From Planctomycetaceae bacterium (GTDB lineage: Bacteria; Planctomycetota; Planctomycetia; Pirellulales; JAEUIK01): DNA of 6,133 bases. This document shows positions 1 to 6,133 of the stretch, in pieces. The stretch is taken from the NCBI GenBank assembly GCA_015493185.1, contig WGDQ01000116.1, positions 1 to 6,133 on the forward strand, read 5' to 3'. Positions within the stretch are counted from its first letter, which is position 1. Every line of letters starts with the position of its first letter. The position numbers and the translations under genes are program-made. The notes under the pieces were generated by a model, which saw nothing but the letters and a program-made list of their open reading frames with translations, did not search any database and was not told where the DNA came from.

Positions 1-12
1 TTCTGAACGTGA

Positions 13-34
13 GCGGGGGAGTATGGTTCCCCGC
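13..34. repeat. Small GC-rich hairpin at the window edge
   Basis: GCGGGGGA (13-20) can pair with TTCCCCGC (27-34) across a six-base loop, giving eight pairs including one G-T. No T-run follows directly on the plus strand, so it is not a standard intrinsic terminator. It could close the transcript of a gene lying left of the window, or mean nothing. No convincing ORF surrounds it. Confidence 0.3.
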
Positions 35-77
35 CTTCGGCTGCCTATCACGTTGGGCAGAAGCGCCGCGCCAAGGG

Positions 78-106
78 TTTTTGGCCAACTCACAAACCGG
101 TATGAT
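78..106 (+). promoter_or_regulatory. Weak candidate promoter for fumC
   Basis: TATGAT at 101-106 is a good match to a sigma-70 -10 box. The -35 side is poor: TTGGCC (81-86) matches four of six consensus bases but leaves only a 14-bp spacer, while the T-run from 78 would give 17 bp with a weak match. The implied leader before the fumC ATG would be roughly 135-140 nt. This is a pattern match only. Confidence 0.22.
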
Positions 107-249
107 GATCGCCGTCGCTGACCAAACGGACGGTCCGAGCCACGCGGCTTCCACGTTGCTTCAATCGCAAAGAGGGCGGGCAACCGCCGACGTCGTGCGT
201 CGTCCGTCCGGAGCGAGCCCCAAGAACACATTTTTCGGATGCTAGAACC

Positions 250-1674
<1,425 letters not shown>

Positions 1675-1710
1675 TTCCCCCAGCTTCCTCCTCTTCTTAC
1701 CTCATCCTCC
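1675..1710 (+). promoter_or_regulatory. C-rich, G-poor tract right after the fumC stop
   Basis: The first 36 bases after the fumC stop contain 19 C, 13 T, 3 A and only one G. Such C-over-G, unstructured RNA is typical of Rho loading sites, and no intrinsic terminator is seen close behind fumC. A Rho-dependent end for the fumC transcript is therefore possible. Composition alone does not prove it. Confidence 0.3.
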
Positions 1711-1814
1711 GGGCGGTTCATGTCGAGTGGGTTGCGGGGCTTCGTGCCGGAAAAACCGGCGGCATGGGTTGTGCCTTGCGGTGGGACCGATTGCCCTGCT
1801 GTGGCGGTGGGTGT

Positions 1815-1848
1815 TTGGCACCTATGCTGCGGCACGCCGAACTACAAT
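1815..1848 (+). promoter_or_regulatory. Possible -10 box ahead of the transglutaminase gene
   Basis: TACAAT at 1843-1848 resembles a sigma-70 -10 box. The only -35-like hexamer nearby, TTGGCA at 1815-1820, lies 22 bp upstream, which is too far for a normal promoter. If active, it would give a leader of roughly 180 nt before the GTG at 2035, and that leader would contain the terminator-like hairpin at 1964-1983. Confidence 0.15.
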
Positions 1849-1963
1849 GGTAAGTAGCCGCTTCTTGATAGGGAGGCGCAGGCGGGCCCCCGTGCCGGAA
1901 TTCGGCCGGTTCAGGAAAAAAACCCATGAGCGGCCCGCTTCCCGAATTGCGGTGCACCGTGGG

Positions 1964-1983
1964 GCCCCGGACGCGGGGCTTTT
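1964..1983 (+). terminator. Intrinsic terminator between fumC and the transglutaminase gene
   Basis: GCCCCG (1964-1969) pairs perfectly with CGGGGC (1974-1979) over the four-base loop GACG, and TTTT follows at once (1980-1983). The shape is that of a short rho-independent terminator. It sits about 290 bp past fumC and only 51 bp before the next start codon. It could therefore end read-through from fumC or act as an attenuator in the leader of the following gene. The T-run is short, so efficiency may be modest. Confidence 0.5.
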
Positions 1984-2021
1984 GAGAAACGGGCCGTTTT
2001 CCGACAGTCGCCAGAGCCTCG

Positions 2022-2027
2022 AGAGGA
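2022..2027 (+). promoter_or_regulatory. Ribosome binding site fixing a GTG start
   Basis: AGAGGA stands seven bases before the GTG at 2035, a good Shine-Dalgarno match at normal spacing. It supports GTG over the in-frame ATG at 2050. The GTG start also gives a basic N-terminus (Met-Lys-Arg) ahead of the hydrophobic export segment. Confidence 0.6.
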
Positions 2028-2034
2028 TCTACCG

Positions 2035-3066
2035 GTGAAGAGATATCTCATGGCGTCCAGCGCGAACCTTGCCGCACGCTGCCTGTTGATCGCTTGCGTG
2101 GTGTTGGTCGTCGCGGCACAACGCCCCAGCGAGGCGGCTCCCCAACGCAGGGCAACGGCTGGCAAGAAAAAAGAGAAAGACAACACCGAAGAGCTGCTGC
2201 GGTTCGGCGCCGAAACAACTGTGGAATACCGAGCCGGCATCGAGGTTGAAGCCACCTCGGGAGCGGTCGTCGGTCTGATCGGGTTGGCGCCGGTTCCGTT
2301 CGACTGGCCCGAGCAAACCGTGCGCATCAGCGAAGAAGACGTATCGCCCTCGGTGCGCGATGTCGAGTTTCGCATGGTCGGAAAAACCGTGCAGCAGATG
2401 GTGGTGTCTATCCCGCGGCTCGACCCGGGCGAAAAGGCCCGAGCGGTGATTACCTTCGAAGTCACGCGTCGCGAGCAGTTGCCACCGGAGGATCCCAGCG
2501 TGTTTGTCATTCCGCGCCGACCGACGCGCGACGTGCGGATTTATCTTGGTTCGAGCCCCGGTATCGAGACGCGCAGTCCGCGTATTCGGAAACTGGCCCG
2601 CGAAGTGATCGCCGAGCACGAAACGGCCTGGTCTAAGGTCGAAGCCCTGTACGACTGGGTGCGCGAGCATGTGAAGTACACCAACGGCCCTTTCAAGGGC
2701 GCGTTGGCGGCCCTGAAAGACGGCACCGGCGACTGCGAAGAAATGACTTCGCTGTTCATCGCCATGTGTCGCGCGATCGGTGTTCCGGCACGAACCGTGT
2801 GGATACCGGGACACTGCTATCCCGAATTCTATTTGGAAGACGAACAGGGCCGGGGCGTTTGGTTTCCGTGTCAGGCCGCCGGCGACCGGGCGTTCGGCCG
2901 CATGAAGGAAACGCGGCCCATCATGCAGAAGGGCGACAGTTTCCCGCACCCCGAAACACCGCGTCGCAAGCAACGCTACGCGGCTGAATTCGTGCGAGCC
3001 GACGGAAAGTCGAAGCCCAAGGTGCGGTTTATCCGCGAACTGTTGGGCACGATCGACAGTCCGTAA
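2035..3066 (+). CDS. Exported transglutaminase-like (papain-fold) protein
   Basis: The product has 343 residues. Residues 1-28 look like a signal peptide: basic start, hydrophobic stretch about 16-28 (CLLIACVVLVVAA), and possible signal peptidase I sites after VAA (28) or in SEAA (32-35). A Lys-rich linker (44-48) leads to a region about 55-175 with alternating hydrophobic residues, probably beta-rich and of unknown role. The transglutaminase-like core spans about 180-285: helix with WSKVEALYDWVREHVKY, then GTGDCEEM with the presumed nucleophile Cys234, the helix with CRAIGVPARTVW, and GHCYPEFYL with the presumed catalytic His260. The third position, normally Asp in W-x-P-x-D, reads W276-F-P-C-Q280. 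Bacterial members act as cysteine proteases, transamidases or peptide-processing enzymes; the substrate here cannot be told. Location is probably periplasmic. The N-terminal LIAC resembles a lipobox but is too close to Arg15 to be convincing. No functional link to neighbours is evident. Confidence 0.88.
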   Translation: MKRYLMASSANLAARCLLIACVVLVVAAQRPSEAAPQRRATAGKKKEKDNTEELLRFGAETTVEYRAGIEVEATSGAVVGLIGLAPVPFDWPEQTVRISEEDVSPSVRDVEFRMVGKTVQQMVVSIPRLDPGEKARAVITFEVTRREQLPPEDPSVFVIPRRPTRDVRIYLGSSPGIETRSPRIRKLAREVIAEHETAWSKVEALYDWVREHVKYTNGPFKGALAALKDGTGDCEEMTSLFIAMCRAIGVPARTVWIPGHCYPEFYLEDEQGRGVWFPCQAAGDRAFGRMKETRPIMQKGDSFPHPETPRRKQRYAAEFVRADGKSKPKVRFIRELLGTIDSP

Positions 3067-3095
3067 ACTACCGGCCAACGGCTCGTCGAACAGGC

Positions 3096-3147
3096 CCGAC
3101 AGGTGGCGCGTTCTTACGGAAAACGCTTGTCGATCTACGCCTGTCGG
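3096..3147 (+). terminator. Stem-loop behind the transglutaminase gene
   Basis: CCGACAGGTG (3096-3105) pairs with CGCCTGTCGG (3138-3147) in ten pairs with one G-U. Inside the loop GCGTT (3108-3112) pairs with AACGC (3122-3126), so the RNA could fold as a stacked two-stem structure. It begins 30 bp after the stop codon. The following bases (about 3154-3164) are pyrimidine-rich but lack a real T-run, so it may be a 3'-end stabiliser rather than a true intrinsic terminator. Confidence 0.4.
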
Positions 3148-3544
3148 CTCGGCCGTCTCTATCTTCGTTGCGGCCGCAGCGCATCATGTTGTGCGGCAAC
3201 GGTTCGACAAAGAATCGAGCACGGACTTGCGATGGGCCCACACACCGGTTGGGCACGCGCGAAGAAGAGCGCCTTGCGCCAAAGAAGAGCAACCGGCCAT
3301 CGGTGGAGATCCTTCGCGTGCAGTTCTTTTTTGAAAACCACAAGCACGTGGCAGACGCTCGAACGAGGTGCCTCGCAGTTTGTCGGGCCGGTTGCGATCC
3401 GGATGTCAAAGCAGCCGGGTCCGAAGCAACGGGGCGCCGAATCAGCGGGCGACTTCTTTCTCACTTTGGCCCGATCGTGTACGAGCAGCCGCACGCAACC
3501 ACTGCGCGCAGGAGGACGGCACGCATGAAGAATAGCAGCGGCGC

Positions 3545-3586
3545 AAACAAACACGGCCCAGCACTCGCTTGGCGAGGCGCTGGGCC
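3545..3586 (-). terminator. Strong intrinsic terminator of groEL
   Basis: Read on the minus strand, GGCCCAGC (3586-3579) pairs with GCTGGGCC (3562-3555). A second helix, CTCGC (3576-3572) with GCGAG (3568-3564), closes a three-base loop, with a small internal loop between the two helices. The tail reads TGTTTGTTT (3553-3545). It lies 53 bp beyond the groEL stop and fits a rho-independent terminator ending the groES-groEL transcript. Confidence 0.8.
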
Positions 3587-3639
3587 GCATTCTATGGTGA
3601 TCCGCGCGGGCGATCCTGATTGATCGCGGCGGCGGTGGA

Positions 3640-5259
3640 TCAATACATGTCGTAGTCGCCGCCGTGACCGGCGCCCTTCTTTTCCTCCTTCGGCTTTTCG
3701 GCAATCAGCGCGTCGCTGGTCAGAAGCAGCGTGGCCACGCTGGCCGCATTCTGAAGCGCGGTGCACACGACCTTGGCCGGATCGATAATTCCCGCCTTGA
3801 CCAGGTCTTCGTACTTGTCGGCTGCGGCGTTGTAGCCGTAGTTGCCTTCGCCTTCAAGCACGCGTTCGCACACGATGCTGCCGTCCTGGCCCGCGTTGTT
3901 GGCAATCTGCGTGACCGGGGCGCGGCACGCTCGCAGCACGATGTTGTAGCCGACCGATTCGTCTTCGGTAAGATCCTTCGGCTTGAGCTGAGCACTGGCC
4001 CGCAGCAGGGCGACGCCACCGCCGGGCAAAATGCCTTCTTCCACGGCGGCTCGCGTGGCGTGCAAGGCGTCTTCGACCAGGGCCTTCTTCTCCTTCATTT
4101 CGCTCTCGGTCGCGGCGCCTACGTTGATTTTCGCCACACCACCGGCCAGCTTGGCCAGACGTTCCTCGAGCTTTTCACGATCGTAGTCGCTCGTGGCGTT
4201 CTCGATCTCGTGACGAATCTGGTCGATGCGGGCTTTGATGTCGGCGCTCTTACCGGCGCCTTCAATGATGGTGGTGTTGTCTTTATCGACCACTACCTTC
4301 TTGGCACGTCCCAAATCGGTGATCGGCACGTGCTCGAGCTTGATGCCCAGATCTTCGAAGATCGCCCGTCCGCCGGTGAGAATGGCGATGTCTTCCAGCA
4401 TCGCCTTGCGGCGATCGCCGTAGCCGGGCGCCTTGACCGCACAGCACTGGAACGTGCCGCGCAGTTTGTTGATCACCAAGGTGGCCAGGGCCTCGCCCTC
4501 GACGTCTTCGGCAATGATCAGCAACGGCTTGCCGGCATTTACCACAGCCTCGAGCACGGGCAGCAGATCTTTGACGTTGCTGATCTTTTTCTCGTGAATG
4601 AGGATGTAGGGGTTCTCGAGCACGCACTCCATGTTTTGCGGATCGGTGACGAAGTACGGCGAGAGATAACCGCGGTCGAACTGCATGCCCTCGACCCACT
4701 CGACCTCGGTTTTGAGGCTCTTACCCTCGTCGACCGTGATCACCCCGTCTTTGCCGACCTTCTCCATGGCTTCGGCCAGCAGCTCGCCGATTTCCATATT
4801 GTTGTTGGCGGCCACCGCGCCGACTTGGGCCATTTCCTTACGGCCTTTGACGGGAATGGCCATTTTGTGAACCTTGTTGGTAATGTCTTCTACGGCCCGC
4901 TCGATGCCGTTGCGAAGGTGCACCGGATTTACGCCGGAAACCACGGCCCGCAGCCCTTCGTTGAAGATCGCCTCGGAGAGAACCGTGGCCGTCGTGGTGC
5001 CGTCGCCCGCCACGTCGCTGGTTTTCGAGGCCACTTCGCGGACCATGCGAGCGCCCATGTTTTCGTAAACGTCTTCGATCTCGACCTCTTTGGCCACCGT
5101 GACACCGTCTTTGGTGACCGTGGGCGAGCCGAAGCTCTTCTGCAAGATCACGTTGCGACCTTTCGGTCCCATCGTCACCTTGACCGCGCGGGCCAGTTTG
5201 CCGACGCCGCGCCGCATGGCGTCGCGGGCTTCCTGGTCGAATGCAATCATTTTCGCCAT
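3640..5259 (-). CDS. groEL: 60-kDa chaperonin GroEL
   Basis: This is the large chaperonin subunit: two seven-membered rings bind unfolded proteins in the cytoplasm and use ATP, with the GroES lid, to fold them. The product has 539 residues, close to the usual 540-550. Family motifs include GPKGRNV (31-37), GDGTTTATVL (85-94) with the ATP/Mg aspartate Asp86, and EGMQFDRGYLSPYF (190-203) in the apical client-binding face. KPLLIIAEDVEGEALATLV (244-262), KAPGYGDRR (276-284), ATSDYDREKL (355-364), GAATESEMKEKK (381-392) and EDALHATRAAVEEG (396-409) follow; Asp397 matches E. coli Asp398, needed for ATP hydrolysis. The last residues, GHGGDYDMY, lack the usual GGM repeats. The ATG at 5259 gives the standard MAK start and has a Shine-Dalgarno; the frame stays open 29 codons further upstream but with un-GroEL-like sequence. 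It lies downstream of groES on the same strand, separated by 358 bp. Many planctomycetes carry several groEL copies, so this may not be the only one. Confidence 0.97.
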   Translation of the reverse strand: MAKMIAFDQEARDAMRRGVGKLARAVKVTMGPKGRNVILQKSFGSPTVTKDGVTVAKEVEIEDVYENMGARMVREVASKTSDVAGDGTTTATVLSEAIFNEGLRAVVSGVNPVHLRNGIERAVEDITNKVHKMAIPVKGRKEMAQVGAVAANNNMEIGELLAEAMEKVGKDGVITVDEGKSLKTEVEWVEGMQFDRGYLSPYFVTDPQNMECVLENPYILIHEKKISNVKDLLPVLEAVVNAGKPLLIIAEDVEGEALATLVINKLRGTFQCCAVKAPGYGDRRKAMLEDIAILTGGRAIFEDLGIKLEHVPITDLGRAKKVVVDKDNTTIIEGAGKSADIKARIDQIRHEIENATSDYDREKLEERLAKLAGGVAKINVGAATESEMKEKKALVEDALHATRAAVEEGILPGGGVALLRASAQLKPKDLTEDESVGYNIVLRACRAPVTQIANNAGQDGSIVCERVLEGEGNYGYNAAADKYEDLVKAGIIDPAKVVCTALQNAASVATLLLTSDALIAEKPKEEKKGAGHGGDYDMY

Positions 5260-5270
5260 GGCTGAAATGT

Positions 5271-5277
5271 CTCCCTT
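5271..5277 (-). promoter_or_regulatory. groEL ribosome binding site
   Basis: On the minus strand AAGGGAG stands 11 bases before the ATG at 5259. The spacing is slightly long but acceptable. It decides the start against the open frame that continues upstream to 5346. The stretch just before it (minus strand, about 5306 to 5281) is A/C-rich with CAA-like repeats and little pairing potential. Confidence 0.6.
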
Positions 5278-5532
5278 CGGGATTGCGTGTTGGTTTGTTG
5301 CTGTTGATCGGTTGCAACACCGCCTCGGGTCGATGCGATCAGCCATTCGACCAACGGTGCTGCTTTGTTATTGCGTCTTTCCTCGGACCAAGCCGCCACG
5401 CACGGCTTTGCCAACGTCTCAGTAAGCCCGCGTAGCTTGCCCTGCTCAGGCAAATTTGTGGGCCCGACTCGCGGGTTCCTCGGATTGGCTCGCACTTACC
5501 GTAAAAGTCGCGTCGCTGGCGGCTGTGCCGGA

Positions 5533-5577
5533 CCGCCCGGGTTCGTTGGCCAAGGGCGATTGATCGGTGCCGGGCGG
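5533..5577 (-). repeat. Long inverted repeat just after groES
   Basis: CCGCCCGG (5533-5540) and CCGGGCGG (5570-5577) are perfect inverted copies around a 29-base loop. The loop holds the palindrome TTGGCCAA (5546-5553) and a CGAT-TG-ATCG dyad (5557-5566). It begins about 40 bases past the groES stop in the transcribed direction. No T-run follows on the minus strand. It could be a stabilising or processing hairpin at the groES 3' end, a weak attenuator, or one arm of a fold that shapes groES-to-groEL stoichiometry. Confidence 0.4.
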
Positions 5578-5617
5578 CTGCCTACGGTTGCCTGACAAAC
5601 TTGGATCCGGACGACGG

Positions 5618-5947
5618 CTATTCGATTACTGCCAGCACGTCGTCTTCGCGCATCAGCAGCAATTCACGATCGCCCACTTTGAACTCTTCGCCGGCATACG
5701 AGCTGAACAGCACCCGATCGCCGACTTTGAGCTGCAATTCGGCACGCTTGCCATTGTCGAGCAAGCGGCCGTCGCCCACCGCAACCACCACGCCGCGGGC
5801 GGGTTTGTCTTTGGCCGTATCGGGCAGCACGATGCCTCCGGCGGTGGTTTCTTCGGCCTCTTCACGTTCGATCACGATGCGATCGCCCAGCGGTTGAAGT
5901 TTGATATCGCTTTTCGCCGATTTTTTGGTCTTTGTCGCGGTCGCCAT
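5618..5947 (-). CDS. groES: 10-kDa co-chaperonin GroES
   Basis: GroES forms the seven-membered lid that closes the GroEL cavity and releases the bound client inside. From the ATG at 5947 the product is 109 residues, about 12 longer than typical. The extra length is an N-terminal Lys/Thr/Ala/Ser-rich segment (residues 2-14) before the conserved start IKLQPLGDRIVIE (15-27). The mobile loop that docks on GroEL spans about 28-50 and contains GGIVLP at 37-42, with Ile-Val-Leu as the expected contact residues. GVVVAVGDG (52-60) and KVGDRVLFS (74-82) match the barrel, and the chain ends with EDDVLAVIE. The start is set by a near-perfect Shine-Dalgarno; a frame opening at 5983 would add 12 unusual residues and would place that Shine-Dalgarno inside the coding region. 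It lies upstream of groEL in the normal gene order. Confidence 0.95.
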   Translation of the reverse strand: MATATKTKKSAKSDIKLQPLGDRIVIEREEAEETTAGGIVLPDTAKDKPARGVVVAVGDGRLLDNGKRAELQLKVGDRVLFSSYAGEEFKVGDRELLLMREDDVLAVIE

Positions 5948-5957
5948 GTTTCGCTTG

Positions 5958-5964
5958 TCCTCCT
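5958..5964 (-). promoter_or_regulatory. Strong groES ribosome binding site
   Basis: AGGAGGA on the minus strand is a nearly perfect Shine-Dalgarno sequence, ten bases before the ATG at 5947. It is the strongest in the window and fits a highly expressed protein. It rules against the in-frame ATG at 5983 as the main start. Confidence 0.75.
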
Positions 5965-6044
5965 GAAAGGGTTCGTCGGACAACTTAATGAACTGCCCGA
6001 TACACGGTTCCCATTTCGTATTCGGTTTTGTTTATTGCATTTCC

Positions 6045-6061
6045 GTCGCGGCCCGCGCGAC
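6045..6061 (-). repeat. 6-bp dyad upstream of groES
   Basis: GTCGCG (6045-6050) and CGCGAC (6056-6061) are perfect inverted copies around GCCCG, about 100 bp before the groES start. It could be an operator half-site pair, the end of an upstream transcript, or chance in GC-rich DNA. The 186 bp seen upstream of groES show no clear sigma-70 or sigma-32 type promoter and no CIRCE element. Confidence 0.25.
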
Positions 6062-6133
6062 CCGTTCATTCCTCATGGCACCGCCCCCAAAGGGCCGGAA
6101 CCAATCGGCGGCGGTACCGTGACTCGTCTCGCC

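Larger units (their letters stand above)
1675..2034. other. 360-bp gap between fumC and the transglutaminase gene
   Basis: I see no credible gene here; possible reading frames are short, rich in Arg, Gly and Pro, and match nothing I know. From left to right it holds a pyrimidine-rich tract, a small GCCGG-AAAAA-CCGGC hairpin (1746-1760), a TACAAT box (1843-1848), a run of seven A (1916-1922), and a dense set of dyads. These are AGCGG-C-CCGCT (1929-1939), the perfect palindrome CGGTGCACCG (1950-1959), a terminator-like hairpin (1964-1983) and AAACGG-G-CCGTTT (1987-1999). Both flanking genes read rightward. Confidence 0.6.
3067..3639. other. 573-bp non-coding gap between convergent genes
   Basis: The transglutaminase gene enters from the left and groEL from the right. 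Open frames on both strands exist but encode Arg/Ser/Cys/Ala-rich sequence with no recognisable domain and no good ribosome site, so I call none. The gap contains a branched stem-loop (3096-3147), a bulged hairpin GTTG-CGG-CCGCA with TGCGG-CAAC (3167-3200), a 7-bp inverted repeat enclosing a direct repeat (3245-3296), a T6 run (3327-3332) without a strong stem before it, and the groEL terminator (3545-3586). I recognise no tRNA or known structured RNA. Confidence 0.6.
5260..5617. other. 358-bp spacer between groES and groEL
   Basis: No gene is supported here. On the minus strand it holds a long inverted repeat near groES (5577 to 5533), a weak TTGCC-7-GGCAA hairpin (5438-5454), a 9-bp direct repeat TTCCTCGGA on the plus strand (5379-5387 and 5476-5484, likely chance), the palindrome GTTGCAAC (5311-5318) and the A/C-rich groEL leader. 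I found no convincing -35/-10 pair for a separate groEL promoter and no CIRCE operator. Confidence 0.6.

Noticed and set aside
1727..2038. A 103-codon frame whose TGA overlaps the GTG of the transglutaminase gene, suggesting translational coupling
   Set aside because: The translation is Arg/Gly/Pro-rich with no recognisable motif, runs through the terminator hairpin and A-run, and has no convincing ribosome site. The overlap is probably chance.
2086..2097. LIAC lipobox-like motif (residues 18-21) in the transglutaminase-like protein
   Set aside because: Only five residues separate Arg15 from the Cys, too short a hydrophobic core, and the hydrophobic stretch continues past the Cys. A signal peptidase I site after residue 28 or later fits better.
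3193..3215. GGTTCGA near 3201, resembling a tRNA T-arm
   Set aside because: No acceptor stem, anticodon arm or proper T-stem can be drawn around it.
3103..3704. Several open frames of 141 to 181 codons on both strands of the convergent gap
   Set aside because: They overlap one another, are rich in Arg, Ser, Cys and Ala, match nothing I know, and one runs into the antisense of groEL. They look like GC-driven open frames.
3664..5265. A 533-codon open frame on the plus strand, opposite groEL
   Set aside because: It is the complement of a conserved GroEL gene. Long antisense frames are common opposite GroEL in GC-rich genomes because of codon bias. The translation shows no domain I know and no independent ribosome site.
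5379..5484. Direct repeat TTCCTCGGA in the groES-groEL spacer
   Set aside because: Nine bases, only two copies and no similarity in the flanks; most likely chance.
5948..5983. Longer groES start at 5983 and longer groEL start at 5346
   Set aside because: The extra residues do not resemble either family. In both cases a Shine-Dalgarno lies correctly placed before the shorter start and would be inside the coding region of the longer form.

Overview
The window is about 60% GC by eye and carries four convincing protein genes of ordinary bacterial housekeeping type. The best guess for the source is a planctomycete, probably of the Pirellula group. This rests on the style of the GroEL and GroES proteins, on a secreted transglutaminase-like protein with a WFPCQ motif that I associate with that phylum, and on the long GC-rich gaps between genes. 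The assignment is an inference from remembered family features, not from a search.

Layout. Bases 1-249 are non-coding, with a small hairpin and a weak promoter candidate. Bases 250-1674 (+) encode a full-length class II fumarate hydratase (fumC). A 360-bp gap follows, holding a C-rich, G-poor tract, a cluster of short dyads and a probable intrinsic terminator. Bases 2035-3066 (+) encode an exported transglutaminase-like protein with a GTG start. A 573-bp gap between convergent genes (3067-3639) contains no believable ORF. It holds stem-loops behind the transglutaminase gene and a strong terminator for the opposite strand. On the minus strand, groES (5947 to 5618) precedes groEL (5259 to 3640). 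The two are separated by an unusually long 358-bp spacer with a long inverted repeat.

How the genes work together. GroES and GroEL form the two-part chaperonin: GroES caps the GroEL ring while a client protein folds. Fumarase serves the TCA cycle in the cytoplasm. The transglutaminase-like protein probably acts outside the cytoplasmic membrane. There is no sign that fumC or the transglutaminase gene is functionally tied to the chaperonin pair, which faces them on the other strand.

I found no mobile element, CRISPR array, tRNA, rRNA or new multi-gene system. The points most worth a second look are local: the altered third catalytic position in the transglutaminase-like protein, the long structured groES-groEL spacer without a CIRCE operator, the GroEL tail without GGM repeats, and the dyad cluster plus terminator just ahead of the transglutaminase gene.
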